64,000 bases of DNA from UBA5868 sp964482025 (lineage in GTDB: Bacteria > Pseudomonadota > Gammaproteobacteria > Pseudomonadales > Cellvibrionaceae): contig CAYZVN010000008.1 in NCBI GenBank assembly GCA_964482025.1, positions 1 through 64,000 on the forward strand. The letters run 5' to 3'. Under the pieces are notes generated by a model, which was not told the DNA's origin, did no database searches, and saw nothing but the letters and a program-made list of their open reading frames with translations. Below, in pieces: positions 1-8,839 of this stretch (within the stretch, counting starts at the first letter, position 1; the number at the start of each line of letters is the position of its first letter). Position numbers and translations under genes: made by a program.

Positions 1-1595
1 TCGAACTTATGAGTGTCTCGCGCCAAAGTTTCCAGGTCGCCTATGCCATACAGGCTGACACCGGCGTTGAATACTTGGCGGTCGGTGAGTGCGGCGAGCA
101 CGCTGTAACCCCCGGCGCTGCTGCCGCGAATAATACGCTGTTGCGGGTGCACCCAACCTTGCGCGGTGGCATATTCGGCGGCGGCACATAAATCCTCCAC
201 ATCCACCACTCCCCATTGGCCATCCAGGGCGTCTCGGTAGGGCCGACCGAAGCCGGTACTGCCGCGATAATTCACATCGAAAACAGCGAAGCCGCGCTGG
301 GTCCAAAACTGGATTTTTAAGTGCAAAGCGGCATCTGTAGCTGCGGTAGGGCCACCGTGGCCCATCACGATCAAAGGCGGGCGCTGTTCTTCGGGGCCGT
401 GAACGCGGGCGTTTTGTGGCGAGTAAAAGAAGCCGTGCGCCACTTGGTTGTTCGCGGTCGGAAAGCTGACGGCGCGAGCGCGAGCTACGTCTTCCGGCGC
501 CAGCGGCGCCTGCTGAGATACCAGTTGAAAGCCGCCGTCGCTCTCCAGCCACAACCCCTGAGTCAGCAGTGCGCCACCGCCGAGTACAGCCGCTCGACCT
601 CCGCTGCAGGCCACGGTTTGCACCGCGTTGCACTCGCTGAGCAATGGTGCCGACAAGTGCCACTGATCTTGGTTTCGGGTCAAGTGGGCCGTCGACCAAA
701 GGCCATTCTGGCTGTAGCTGACCAAGAGCGTTTCGTCGCTCAGAAAGCCATAGCTGACTTGGCGACAGACCCAGTGAGGGGGAGCGAAATCCGCCTCCAT
801 AGGCATTAAGGCGGCGCCGTTGCCGGCCGCCAAGGCGTTTTGGGGCAGACGGTACAAGTTCCACCAGCCGCTTCGATCGTCGATCCAATAAAGGTCACCG
901 CTGGGTGACCAGCGCGGTTGGGTAACACTGGTGCGCGCGCTGCTGATCAGTTGACGGGGTTCGGCGAATTCGCGGGCACTGGCCATTGGGCGCAGCCACA
1001 ACTGGCTGGCTTGCCAGGGCATATCGGGGTGATCCCAGGTGATATACGCCAGCCACTTGCCATCCGGTGACACTTGGCCGGAGGTGACGAAGTCATGACC
1101 GGTTTCCACCGCAGTGATTTGGCCGGAGGCGATGTCGAGACTCACCAGCCGGTTTTGCGGCTCACTTGCTGAGTCGGTATGGTCTTCACAAACCGCCAAT
1201 AAACAGTGGTGCGCTGCGCTGTAGTGCAAGTCGCCGTAGCGGCAGCCCGCGGTTTGGGTGATGGGCGTGATACTGTGGTCGGCAAAATTTAAACCGTAGA
1301 TTTGCTGATCTTCACCATTAATGAAGTAGAGCGCATGTGGCGTCGGCGCAAAGCTGCCGCCACCGTATTCGTGAATGCGCGTGCGGGCATTCCAAGGGTT
1401 GGTTAAAAGCTCGCGTATGGTGCCGTCGGCGAGGCGCTGCAAAATGGTTTGCCGGCCTTTTTCCGCCGGGCGCGTTTCTAACCAGAATAAGGATTCGCCG
1501 AGCCACTGCGGCTCCGCCATTTTCACACTGTTGGCCGCGACCACCGCTCCCGTCAGTGCGGAGGTCCAGGTACCATAGGCGGCGATTGTTTTCAT
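1..1595 (-). CDS. S9 family prolyl oligopeptidase / acylaminoacyl peptidase (3' end outside window)
   Basis: About 532 residues are visible and the reading frame runs off the left edge, so the C-terminus is missing. The first ~380 residues read as the WD40-like beta-propeller of S9 peptidases. The alpha/beta-hydrolase part then begins with an HGGPT oxyanion-type motif and contains GSSAGG, whose second Ser (about residue 493, codon at 117-119) fits the nucleophile position G-x-S-x-G-G. The catalytic Asp and His would lie outside the window. No signal peptide is seen, so a cytoplasmic serine peptidase acting on short peptides is expected. The start is ATG at 1595, where the MKTIAAYGTW N-terminus fits the family. 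It is divergent from tilS with only about 25 bp between starts, so each promoter must overlap the other gene. Confidence 0.85.
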   Translation of the reverse strand, partial: MKTIAAYGTWTSALTGAVVAANSVKMAEPQWLGESLFWLETRPAEKGRQTILQRLADGTIRELLTNPWNARTRIHEYGGGSFAPTPHALYFINGEDQQIYGLNFADHSITPITQTAGCRYGDLHYSAAHHCLLAVCEDHTDSASEPQNRLVSLDIASGQITAVETGHDFVTSGQVSPDGKWLAYITWDHPDMPWQASQLWLRPMASAREFAEPRQLISSARTSVTQPRWSPSGDLYWIDDRSGWWNLYRLPQNALAAGNGAALMPMEADFAPPHWVCRQVSYGFLSDETLLVSYSQNGLWSTAHLTRNQDQWHLSAPLLSECNAVQTVACSGGRAAVLGGGALLTQGLWLESDGGFQLVSQQAPLAPEDVARARAVSFPTANNQVAHGFFYSPQNARVHGPEEQRPPLIVMGHGGPTAATDAALHLKIQFWTQRGFAVFDVNYRGSTGFGRPYRDALDGQWGVVDVEDLCAAAEYATAQGWVHPQQRIIRGSSAGGYSVLAALTDRQVFNAGVSLYGIGDLETLARDTHKF

Positions 1596-1620
1596 GTGTC
1601 ACCCCTGTTGCTGCGAAAAA

Positions 1621-2949
1621 ATGGATCAATATACCCAAATGACGTCCGTGCCCCAACTGATTCACCGTTTTGTCCACGACCTGGAAGGCGTCGAGCGGCT
1701 CGTTTTGGCCGTGTCCGGTGGCTTGGACTCCATGGCGTTGTTGCATGGCACGGTGGAGGCGCAGCTCTCGCAACCTCTGTTGGTCATCTATGTGAATCAC
1801 CAACTCTCTCCCCATGCGGCGAGTTGGCAAGCTCATGTCTGTCGCAGTTGCGTCGAACTCGGTGTCGAGTTTGCCGCAGTGGCGGTTCAAGTGCGTTCGG
1901 ATGGAACTGGGGTGGAAGAGGCGGCGCGGCAGGCGCGTTACCAAGCCATCGAGCGCCATTTGCGCCCTGGCGACTTGGTGCTGATGGCGCATCACCAACA
2001 GGATCAGATGGAGACGTTTTTTCTTCGTTTGGCTCGCGGTGCGGGAGCGCGCGGATTGGCGGGTATGGCCCCTCTGCGGGAATGGGGACCCGCTCGTTTG
2101 GGCCGCCCTTTACTTAGCGTCGACCGCAAGACCTTAGAAGCCTACGCCCAGCGAAAGGGGTTTAAGTGGGTAGAGGATGAAAGCAACGCGAGCGAGCGCT
2201 TTGACCGTAATTTTTTACGCCTGAAAGTGGTGCCAGAACTGCAGCAGCGCTGGCCCCAACTGCCCCGGCAAATGGCGCAAACCATGGGCTTGCTGCGCGA
2301 AACCGACGAGCTGCTCAATGAATTTGCCGCGGAAGATTTGCAGGCATGCAAGCCTCGCCAGGAGCGTTTGGGGGTGAGCCTGGAGATGGCGCCGCTGCTG
2401 CGCTGGTCACCGCAGCGCGGCTACAACTTGATGCGCCATTGGTTGGCTTTGCAAGGTTATCGATCACCCTCGCATAAACGCCTGGAGCAACTGTACTCGT
2501 TACTCCAGGCTCAGCAGGATCAAAGCCCTCTGTTGCACTGGGGTGATTGCGAGTTGCGCCGCTATCGCGATCGCCTCTACTGTCTGCCCGCCGGCTGGCA
2601 GCAGCCTTTGCTCACCCCGCAGGCCGGCATTGCCCCCGAGGCCCTCGACCTCGGTGATAGCCGCTTAGCGTGGAAGCCCGCTTCGCCGGGGCTGCCGCCG
2701 GGGCCTTATCGCGTTGTTGCCCGCGCCCAGGCAGGGGAGATCAAGCGCGCTCACCCGCTCGGGCGGACGCATTCGCAAACGCTGAAAAAGCTTCTGCAGG
2801 AGTACGAGCTGGAGCCTTGGCTGCGCGAGCGAGTGCCCTTTATTCTGCAGGGAGATCGGCTGGTGGCTGTGGGAGATCTATGGATTGAAAAGGGCGCAGC
2901 GACAGAATCGGGAATGGCACCGATATGGTCGTTTCCGTCGTTGACATAG
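1621..2949 (+). CDS. tilS: tRNA(Ile)-lysidine synthase TilS
   Basis: Ligates lysine to C34 of the tRNA-Ile CAU precursor, which converts its decoding from AUG to AUA. It is an essential cytoplasmic enzyme. The N-terminal PP-loop ATPase motif SGGLDS begins at about residue 32. It is followed by the N-type ATPase fold, with HHQQDQ around residues 126-131, a middle substrate-binding domain, and the TilS C-terminal domain with the GRTHSQTLKKLLQE segment. The length is 442 aa, close to the E. coli protein. ATG 1621 is chosen; ATG 1639 and an upstream ATG at 1594 are in frame, and none has a clear Shine-Dalgarno sequence. In related genomes accA often precedes tilS; here a divergent peptidase gene does. 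Confidence 0.93.
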   Translation: MDQYTQMTSVPQLIHRFVHDLEGVERLVLAVSGGLDSMALLHGTVEAQLSQPLLVIYVNHQLSPHAASWQAHVCRSCVELGVEFAAVAVQVRSDGTGVEEAARQARYQAIERHLRPGDLVLMAHHQQDQMETFFLRLARGAGARGLAGMAPLREWGPARLGRPLLSVDRKTLEAYAQRKGFKWVEDESNASERFDRNFLRLKVVPELQQRWPQLPRQMAQTMGLLRETDELLNEFAAEDLQACKPRQERLGVSLEMAPLLRWSPQRGYNLMRHWLALQGYRSPSHKRLEQLYSLLQAQQDQSPLLHWGDCELRRYRDRLYCLPAGWQQPLLTPQAGIAPEALDLGDSRLAWKPASPGLPPGPYRVVARAQAGEIKRAHPLGRTHSQTLKKLLQEYELEPWLRERVPFILQGDRLVAVGDLWIEKGAATESGMAPIWSFPSLT

Positions 2950-2961
2950 ATACTTATCTGA

Positions 2962-2990
2962 TTGAGGAAAAAGGGTGTTTCTGTTACCCT
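2962..2990 (+). promoter_or_regulatory. Candidate sigma-70 promoter for pyrG
   Basis: TTGAGG at 2962-2967 and TACCCT at 2985-2990 are separated by exactly 17 bp and lie just after the tilS stop. Transcription would start near 2997 and give a pyrG leader of about 235 nt. A TTGACA at 2941-2946 overlapping the tilS stop has no partner -10 at the right distance. Confidence 0.5.
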
Positions 2991-3231
2991 GGCGCCCCAT
3001 CTTGAAGGCGATGACAATTGCCAGAGCAGCGTTATAGCGAATTGGATGATCGCTCCTCTGGTTGGCACTATCTCACCGTTTGATTGGCTCCCGCTTGATA
3101 CTAAGACACCCGCCTAACGGGCACCGCGAATTCTGCGGCGCTTCCGGCGAAGGTTTATGGCGGCGCGGAATTCCGAAGCGTCCGGACCACAACTGAAATT
3201 TGACCCTGATTTTTTTACGTAAAGGCATTCA
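2991..3231 (+). other. pyrG leader region with small inverted repeats
   Basis: About 240 bp without a convincing ORF. It contains the short hairpin CTTC-CGGC-GAAG at 3141-3152, the 10-bp palindrome CGGAATTCCG at 3166-3175, and a run of seven T at about 3210-3216, roughly 15 nt before the pyrG start. The T-run lacks an adjacent strong stem, so it is not a good intrinsic terminator. Attenuation of pyrG is possible but not shown. Confidence 0.3.
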
Positions 3232-4872
3232 ATGACTCGATTTATTTTCGTTACAGGCGGCGTTGTCTCGTCACTGGGTAAAGGTATTGCCGCCGCTTCG
3301 CTGGCCGCGGTTCTGGAAGCCCGAAAATTGAAAGTCACCATTCTCAAGCTCGATCCTTACATCAACGTCGATCCGGGCACCATGAGCCCTTTCCAGCACG
3401 GCGAAGTCTACGTAACGGAAGATGGCGCCGAGACCGACTTGGACCTCGGCCACTACGAGCGTTTTTTGCGCACCAAAATGACCCGCCGCAACAACTTCAC
3501 CACTGGCCGCGTGTATGAGACCGTGCTGCGCAAAGAGCGTCGCGGCGATTATCTCGGCGGCACGGTACAGGTGATCCCCCACATTACCGACGAAATTAAA
3601 CGCCGCATTCTCGAAGGTGGCAAAGGCTACGACGTGGCTTTAGTGGAAATCGGCGGTACCGTGGGGGACATAGAATCACAGCCCTTCCTCGAAGCTGTGC
3701 GTCAGCTCAAAGTTGAGCTTGGCCCGCAGCGTTCGCTGCTAATTCACCTGACGCTGGTGCCTTATATCGCCACAGCGGGCGAAACCAAAACCAAACCGAC
3801 GCAACACTCGGTTAAAGAGCTGCGCTCCATAGGCCTGCAGCCCGAGGTTTTGCTGTGTCGCTCGGACAAAGTGATCGACGTCGAATCGCGCCGCAAAATC
3901 GCGCTGTTTACCAACGTGGAAGAGCGCGCGGTAGTGCCTTTACCCGATGCCAACACCATTTACGCGATTCCGCGGATGCTGCAGGATTATGCGCTCGATC
4001 AAATCGTCTGCGAGCGCTTACAGATAGAGGCGCCGGAAGCCGACCTGTCCGAGTGGGATCGGGTAGTGGATGGCAAACTCAATCCAGAGCACACAGTCAC
4101 CATTGCCATGGTCGGCAAATACATGGATTTGCTGGACGCTTATAAATCCTTGAATGAATCCCTTTCTCACGCCGGCATCCACACGCGTACCCGTGTCAAT
4201 GTTTTACACATCAATGCCGAAGATATCGAAGAGCAAGGGGTTGAGTTATTAAAAGATGCCGATGCGATTCTGGTGCCGGGCGGCTTCGGTGAGCGCGGAA
4301 TGGACGGCAAATTAGCCGCGGTGCGTTACGCGCGGGAGAACAAGGTGCCTTATCTGGGCATTTGCTTGGGCATGCAGTCGGTCATTATCGAGTTTGCTCG
4401 CAACGTCCTGAATTTACCGGATGCCAACAGCACCGAATTCGACCGCAAAACCCCCCATCCAGTGGTCGGCCTGATTACCGAGTGGGTAACTGCCGGAGGC
4501 GAGGTGGAAAAGCGGGATGAATCTTCTGATCTGGGCGGTACCATGCGCCTAGGCGCTCAGGAGTGCCGCTTGGAGAAAGCCGCGAAAGTGCGAGAAATCT
4601 ACGGCGAAGATGTCATTGTCGAGCGCCACCGCCACCGCTACGAAGTCAATAATCATTACTTAGACCAACTCCGCCACGCCGGATTGGTGATCGGCGGCTG
4701 GTCGGCGGACGACACTTTGGTCGAAGTTGTCGAATTGCCTGAGCACCCCTGGTTTATTGCCTGTCAGTTCCACCCCGAGTTTACCTCAACGCCGCGCGAC
4801 GGCCATCCGCTGTTTATCAGCTATATCGAAGCGGCGCTAGAAGAGCGTAAGCGCAAGGAGACTGCTAAATGA
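3232..4872 (+). CDS. pyrG: CTP synthase
   Basis: Makes CTP from UTP, ATP and glutamine, the last step of pyrimidine nucleotide synthesis. At 546 aa it has the usual length. The N-terminal synthetase domain starts MTRFIFVTGGVVSSLGKG, and the ATP-binding LKLDPYINVDPGTMSP region follows. The class I glutamine amidotransferase domain carries LGICLGMQ with the nucleophile Cys378, and HHRYEVN-type and HPEF motifs supply the triad His and Glu. It is the first gene of a pyrG-kdsA unit: its stop overlaps the kdsA start by 4 bp (ATGA), as expected for translational coupling. A 280-bp gap holding a candidate promoter precedes it. Confidence 0.98.
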   Translation: MTRFIFVTGGVVSSLGKGIAAASLAAVLEARKLKVTILKLDPYINVDPGTMSPFQHGEVYVTEDGAETDLDLGHYERFLRTKMTRRNNFTTGRVYETVLRKERRGDYLGGTVQVIPHITDEIKRRILEGGKGYDVALVEIGGTVGDIESQPFLEAVRQLKVELGPQRSLLIHLTLVPYIATAGETKTKPTQHSVKELRSIGLQPEVLLCRSDKVIDVESRRKIALFTNVEERAVVPLPDANTIYAIPRMLQDYALDQIVCERLQIEAPEADLSEWDRVVDGKLNPEHTVTIAMVGKYMDLLDAYKSLNESLSHAGIHTRTRVNVLHINAEDIEEQGVELLKDADAILVPGGFGERGMDGKLAAVRYARENKVPYLGICLGMQSVIIEFARNVLNLPDANSTEFDRKTPHPVVGLITEWVTAGGEVEKRDESSDLGGTMRLGAQECRLEKAAKVREIYGEDVIVERHRHRYEVNNHYLDQLRHAGLVIGGWSADDTLVEVVELPEHPWFIACQFHPEFTSTPRDGHPLFISYIEAALEERKRKETAK

Positions 4873-5723
4873 CGACAAAACCGGTAATACACGTGGGGCA
4901 GACTCAGGTGGGTAACCATCTGCCGATGACGTTGTTTGGTGGCATGAATGTTCTGGAATCGCGGGATTTGGCGTTGCGTACCGTGGAAAAGTACGTAGAG
5001 GTGACCCAGCGTCTGAATATTCCCTATGTCTTTAAGGCTTCTTTTGATAAAGCCAATCGCTCGTCGATTCATTCCTACCGAGGGCCGGGAATGGAAGAGG
5101 GCTTAAAGATTTTTGCCGACATTAAGTCCACTTTCGGCGTACCGATTATTACCGATGTGCATGAAACCTGGCAGGCGCAGCCGGTGGCAGAGGTGGTGGA
5201 TGTGATTCAACTGCCGGCCTTTCTCGCGCGCCAGACGGATCTTGTGGTTGCCATGGCGAAAACGGGCGCGGTGATCAATGTCAAAAAGCCACAGTTTTTA
5301 AGCCCGGGGCAGATGAAAAACATCGTGGAAAAAATCCGTGAGTGCGGCAACGATAAAATTATTTTATGCGAACGCGGCACCTGTTTTGGTTACGACAATT
5401 TAGTGGTGGACATGCTCGGCTTTCGCACAATGCGCGAAGTCAGCGGCAACCTGCCAGTGATTTTTGACGCGACTCATGCATTGCAAACACGCGATGCTCT
5501 GGGTGCGGCATCGGGTGGCCGCCGCCGTCAGGTTCACGAATTAGCGCGCGCAGGCTTGGCTGTGGGTTTGGCCGGCTTGTTTTTGGAGGCGCATCCCGAT
5601 CCGGACAACGCCAAGTGTGACGGCCCAAGCGCGTTGCCATTGCATTTGCTGGAGCCTTTTTTGGCGCAGATGAAAGCGATTGACGACCTCGTGAAAAATT
5701 TCCCTGAACTGCAAATTGATTAA
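4869..5723 (+). CDS. kdsA: 3-deoxy-8-phosphooctulonate synthase (KDO-8-P synthase)
   Basis: Condenses phosphoenolpyruvate with arabinose-5-phosphate to KDO-8-phosphate for the lipid A inner core, so the organism makes LPS. The protein has 284 aa, normal for the family. It shows the TIM-barrel segments FKASFDKANRSS near residues 54-65, DVHE around residue 96, VKKPQFLSPGQMKN, and GTCFGYDNLVVDM. The start overlaps the pyrG stop in ATGA. The pyrG-kdsA-eno order is conserved across gammaproteobacteria. I see no unusual residues. Confidence 0.98.
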   Translation: MTTKPVIHVGQTQVGNHLPMTLFGGMNVLESRDLALRTVEKYVEVTQRLNIPYVFKASFDKANRSSIHSYRGPGMEEGLKIFADIKSTFGVPIITDVHETWQAQPVAEVVDVIQLPAFLARQTDLVVAMAKTGAVINVKKPQFLSPGQMKNIVEKIRECGNDKIILCERGTCFGYDNLVVDMLGFRTMREVSGNLPVIFDATHALQTRDALGAASGGRRRQVHELARAGLAVGLAGLFLEAHPDPDNAKCDGPSALPLHLLEPFLAQMKAIDDLVKNFPELQID

Positions 5724-5748
5724 ACGCGATTAATTTAAAAATCCCTTC

Positions 5749-5770
5749 GCCAGACGGTGCTGTGTCTGGC
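5749..5770 (+). terminator. Hairpin in the kdsA-eno gap (weak terminator or processing site)
   Basis: Perfect 7-bp stem GCCAGAC / GTCTGGC with an 8-nt loop, followed by ttccatt rather than a true U-tract. It may attenuate or process the transcript between kdsA and eno. Confidence 0.4.
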
Positions 5771-5809
5771 TTCCATTCAGTAGTGCGACTAAACGGAGAC
5801 AAAACTCCC

Positions 5810-7099
5810 ATGAGTAAGATTGTTGATATCAAAGGCTTTGAGGTGATGGACTCTCGCGGCAACCCGACGGTGATGGCCGAGGTGATCTTGGAATCCGGCG
5901 CCGTCGGTAGCGCCTGTGCCCCATCTGGCGCTTCTACTGGTACTCGCGAAGCTCTTGAGTTGCGCGATGGTGATAAAAGCCGCTATCTCGGCAAAGGTGT
6001 GTTGAAGGCCGTTGCCAACATCAATGACACAATTAAGCCACTGTTGGTCGGCAAAAATGCGGCCGAGCAGCGTGCGCTGGATCAAATCATGCTCGATGCC
6101 GACGGCACCGAAAACAAATCCAAGCTGGGTGCTAACGCCATCCTGGCCGTCTCTTTGGCGGCGGCTAAAGCGGCAGCGATCGATAAGAAAATTCCGCTTT
6201 ATGCTCATATCGCAGACATCAACGGCACTCCTGGCCAGTACACCATGCCGGTACCTATGATGAACATCGTCAACGGTGGCGAGCACGCGGACAACAACGT
6301 GGACATCCAGGAGTTTATGATTCAGCCGGTGGCTGCGCCGAACTTTACGGAAGCTTTGCGTATAGGCGCTGAGATTTTCCACGCTTTGAAAAAAGTCCTG
6401 TCCAGCCGCGGCCTGAACACTGCCGTAGGTGACGAAGGTGGCTTTGCGCCCAACTTGCCCTCCAACGAGGCGGCCCTGCAAGCGATTGCCGAAGCGGTGG
6501 CCAATGCTGGGTACGAATTGGGTAAAGACGTCACTCTGGCGCTCGACTGCGCGGCTTCTGAGTTCTATAAAGACGGCGTTTACGATTTAGCAGGCGAAGG
6601 AAAGACCTTTAACGCGGCTGAATTTGCGGATTACTTGGCGGATCTCGCGAGCAAGTATCCAATCCTGTCCATCGAAGACGGTATGGATGAAAGCGATTGG
6701 GAAGGCTGGGCTGGGCTGACGCAGAAGATCGGCAATAAAGTACAGTTGGTTGGCGACGACTTGTTCGTGACCAATACAAAAATTTTGAAAGAGGGCATCG
6801 AAAAAGGCATCGCCAATTCGATTTTGATCAAGTTCAACCAGATCGGCTCACTTACCGAAACCCTGGATGCCATCAAAATGGCGAAAGACGCCGGTTATAC
6901 CGCAGTAATTTCGCACCGTTCGGGTGAAACCGAAGACACGACCATTGCCGACCTTGCGGTTGCCACAGCGGCGGGACAAATCAAAACGGGTTCGCTGTCG
7001 CGTTCCGATCGCGTCGCCAAGTACAACCGCTTGCTGCGCATCGAAGCTGAACTGGCCGGTAAAGCGCCTTACCGCGGACGTGCAGAATTTAAGAACTAA
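5810..7099 (+). CDS. eno: Enolase
   Basis: Interconverts 2-phosphoglycerate and phosphoenolpyruvate in glycolysis, and in many proteobacteria is also a degradosome partner. The 429-aa protein starts MSKIVDIKGFEVMDSRGNPT. It carries the SGASTG loop, the VGDEGGFAP motif, the SIEDGMDESDW metal-site region, the catalytic Lys region ILIKFNQIGSLTET, and SHRSGETED near the C-terminus. ATG 5810 is chosen because ACGGAG lies about 11 nt upstream; an in-frame extension to 5762 does not match the family N-terminus. Two hairpins follow the stop. Confidence 0.98.
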   Translation: MSKIVDIKGFEVMDSRGNPTVMAEVILESGAVGSACAPSGASTGTREALELRDGDKSRYLGKGVLKAVANINDTIKPLLVGKNAAEQRALDQIMLDADGTENKSKLGANAILAVSLAAAKAAAIDKKIPLYAHIADINGTPGQYTMPVPMMNIVNGGEHADNNVDIQEFMIQPVAAPNFTEALRIGAEIFHALKKVLSSRGLNTAVGDEGGFAPNLPSNEAALQAIAEAVANAGYELGKDVTLALDCAASEFYKDGVYDLAGEGKTFNAAEFADYLADLASKYPILSIEDGMDESDWEGWAGLTQKIGNKVQLVGDDLFVTNTKILKEGIEKGIANSILIKFNQIGSLTETLDAIKMAKDAGYTAVISHRSGETEDTTIADLAVATAAGQIKTGSLSRSDRVAKYNRLLRIEAELAGKAPYRGRAEFKN

Positions 7100-7100
7100 G

Positions 7101-7162
7101 TTCGGATATCGCAATCCGAAGAAGGGCTATGCTATATAGGTCGGCTTATGCCGACCTTTTTT
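7101..7162 (+). terminator. Two hairpins after eno; the second is a rho-independent terminator
   Basis: First hairpin: TTCGGAT (7101-7107) with ATCCGAA (7114-7120). Second: AGGTCGGC (7138-7145), loop TTAT, GCCGACCT (7150-7157), followed by TTTTTT to 7162. The second has full terminator character and separates eno from ftsB. A TG-TATATA extended -10 look-alike sits at 7130-7138 inside the same interval. Confidence 0.75.
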
Positions 7163-7186
7163 ATGCGGCAGGTATGCACGAGTTTT

Positions 7187-7489
7187 ATGAAACCCTTATT
7201 GATAGCACTTATTTTGATCTTCGTTTATCTGCAGTGCCGGCTGTGGATCGGTGACGGCTCTATGGCGGCGCTGGTGCGTTTGGAAGATAACATTGAGAGG
7301 CAGAGTGCCGAAAATGCCCGTTTGCAGGAGCGCAATCAGCTGTTGGCAGCGGAGGTCCTGGCGTTGCGAAATAGCGAAGATGCAATCGAAGAGCGTGCCC
7401 GTAAGGATTTAGGCATGATTAAAAAGGGCGAAACATTTTTTATGGTTCTGCAATCACCTCCTGCTAAGCAACCGCACAATCCTCTATGA
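7187..7489 (+). CDS. ftsB: Cell division protein FtsB
   Basis: Small bitopic divisome protein that forms the FtsQLB complex at the septum. The chosen start gives 100 aa. There is one N-terminal transmembrane helix (residues about 3-18, LLIALILIFVYLQCRLW), then the periplasmic coiled coil running from about residue 30 to 70 (NARLQERNQLLAAEVLALR). The conserved ARKDLGMIKKGETFF segment lies near the end. ATG 7187 is preferred because the helix then begins at the N-terminus as in relatives; in-frame ATGs at 7148 and 7163 lie inside or beside the eno terminator. The gene overlaps ispD by 4 bp (ATGA). Confidence 0.93.
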   Translation: MKPLLIALILIFVYLQCRLWIGDGSMAALVRLEDNIERQSAENARLQERNQLLAAEVLALRNSEDAIEERARKDLGMIKKGETFFMVLQSPPAKQPHNPL

Positions 7490-8202
7490 CGGACTCTGCC
7501 AAATTTTGGGCATTGGTTCCCGCCGCAGGTGCGGGGCGCCGCATGGGGGCAGACATACCCAAGCAATACCTTCCCCTGGCCGGTAAAACGGTCCTCGAAA
7601 TCACCCTCGATAAACTGCATTCGATACCGGGGCTGCATGGAGTCGTGGTTGCCTTGGCAAAAGAGGATGCGCATTTTGCGACTCTAGCCGGCAGCCAAAG
7701 GGTGACGCAGGTTGTGGGTGGAACGGAGCGTGCGGACTCGGTTTATCAAGGGCTGCTGTGGCTAAAGTCTCAGGGGCGGGAGTGCGATTGGGTATTGGTG
7801 CACGATGCGGCGCGGCCGTGTGTGCGGCTGGAGAATATTCAGCGTTTAATCGATCGAGCACTGGCGGAAAATTGCGGTGCGATTCTCGCAGTGGCCGTTG
7901 CCGATACTTTAAAAAGGGCATCGCAGGGACAAGTCGCCCACACGGTTAATCGGGAACATTTATGGGCGGCCCACACGCCACAAATGTTCCGGGTGGGGGA
8001 GTTATGTCGTGCGCTGGAAAGTGCGCGAGATGCCGGAGTCGTCGTGACCGATGAGGCTTCCGCGATAGAGCATGCCGGTGGCAAAGTATTATTGGTCGCC
8101 GACAGTCGCGACAACATTAAAATCACTCAGCCGGAAGACTTGGCTCTGGCAGAACAGATACTTCGGTCCCAGCCTTCTGGCGCGACCACTTTATCTAAAT
8201 AA
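7486..8202 (+). CDS. ispD: 2-C-methyl-D-erythritol 4-phosphate cytidylyltransferase
   Basis: Third step of the MEP isoprenoid pathway: transfers CMP from CTP to methylerythritol phosphate. At 238 aa it has the usual length. The N-terminal nucleotide-binding signature VPAAGAGRRMGADIPKQY is present, as are the VLVHDAARPCV motif and a C-terminal NIKITQPEDLALAE stretch typical of IspD. The start overlaps the ftsB stop, so the two are translated as one unit. ispF follows after 11 bp, giving two MEP-pathway genes side by side. Confidence 0.97.
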   Translation: MTDSAKFWALVPAAGAGRRMGADIPKQYLPLAGKTVLEITLDKLHSIPGLHGVVVALAKEDAHFATLAGSQRVTQVVGGTERADSVYQGLLWLKSQGRECDWVLVHDAARPCVRLENIQRLIDRALAENCGAILAVAVADTLKRASQGQVAHTVNREHLWAAHTPQMFRVGELCRALESARDAGVVVTDEASAIEHAGGKVLLVADSRDNIKITQPEDLALAEQILRSQPSGATTLSK

Positions 8203-8213
8203 TAGGAATTGGT

Positions 8214-8699
8214 ATGAGCTTTCGAATTGGCCAAGGGGTGGATGTCCACGCATTCGGTCCGGGCGATAAAATCGTGATCGGTGGAGTGGTGATTCCCCAT
8301 ACCCATCGGCTGATGGCGCACTCTGATGGCGACGTGTTGTTGCATGCATTGGCGGACGCATTGCTGGGGGCGGCGGCCATGGGCGATATCGGCCAGCATT
8401 TTCCCGACACCGATCCTCAATATGCCAATGCGGATAGCCGCGCGTTGCTGCGCCTGGTAATGTCGAAAATTCGCGCCAAGGGGTTTCGAGTTGTGAACGC
8501 CGATATGACGATCATCGCGCAGAAGCCGCGCATGGCGACCTATATCCCCTATATGAAAAGTAATATTGCTGAAGACTTAGGTTGTTCCAGCGATGTCATT
8601 AATGTCAAAGCCACCACCACGGAAAAACTGGGCTTCAATGGACGTGAAGAGGGCATTACATCCCTGGCTACGGTGTTGTTGGAAGCGATCCCCACTTAG
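8214..8699 (+). CDS. ispF: 2-C-methyl-D-erythritol 2,4-cyclodiphosphate synthase
   Basis: Fifth MEP-pathway step: cyclises CDP-methylerythritol phosphate to MEcPP with release of CMP. It is a homotrimer with a Zn ion at each interface. The 161-aa protein has the metal ligands Asp8 and His10 in GQGVDVHAF, the AHSDGDVLLHA loop with the third His, and the C-terminal VKATTTEKLGFNGREEGI signature. It lies 11 bp after ispD in the same operon. The hairpin at 8798-8826 probably ends this transcription unit. Confidence 0.97.
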   Translation: MSFRIGQGVDVHAFGPGDKIVIGGVVIPHTHRLMAHSDGDVLLHALADALLGAAAMGDIGQHFPDTDPQYANADSRALLRLVMSKIRAKGFRVVNADMTIIAQKPRMATYIPYMKSNIAEDLGCSSDVINVKATTTEKLGFNGREEGITSLATVLLEAIPT

Positions 8700-8797
8700 G
8701 CACTAGAGAGTATTTCGCCATCATCGCGGTGGTCGTGATAAACGCGCGGTGACGCTACTTGCGCCGTTAAGTTCTGGTACTATTTCCCCCTGCTTAC

Positions 8798-8826
8798 GCC
8801 CTAGGTATCTGCCTGGGGCTTTTCAT
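8798..8826 (+). terminator. Intrinsic terminator before truD
   Basis: GCCCTAGG (8798-8805), loop TATCTG, CCTGGGGC (8812-8819): an 8-bp stem with one G-U pair, followed by TTTTCATTT. It lies about 100 bp after ispF and 14 bp before the truD start. Confidence 0.6.
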
Positions 8827-8839
8827 TTCTGGAGTGCTC

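Noticed and set aside
7..888. Minus-strand 293-aa open frame over the S9 peptidase
   Set aside because: It is an Arg-rich shadow of the real frame, which carries GSSAGG and HGGPT and starts at 1595.
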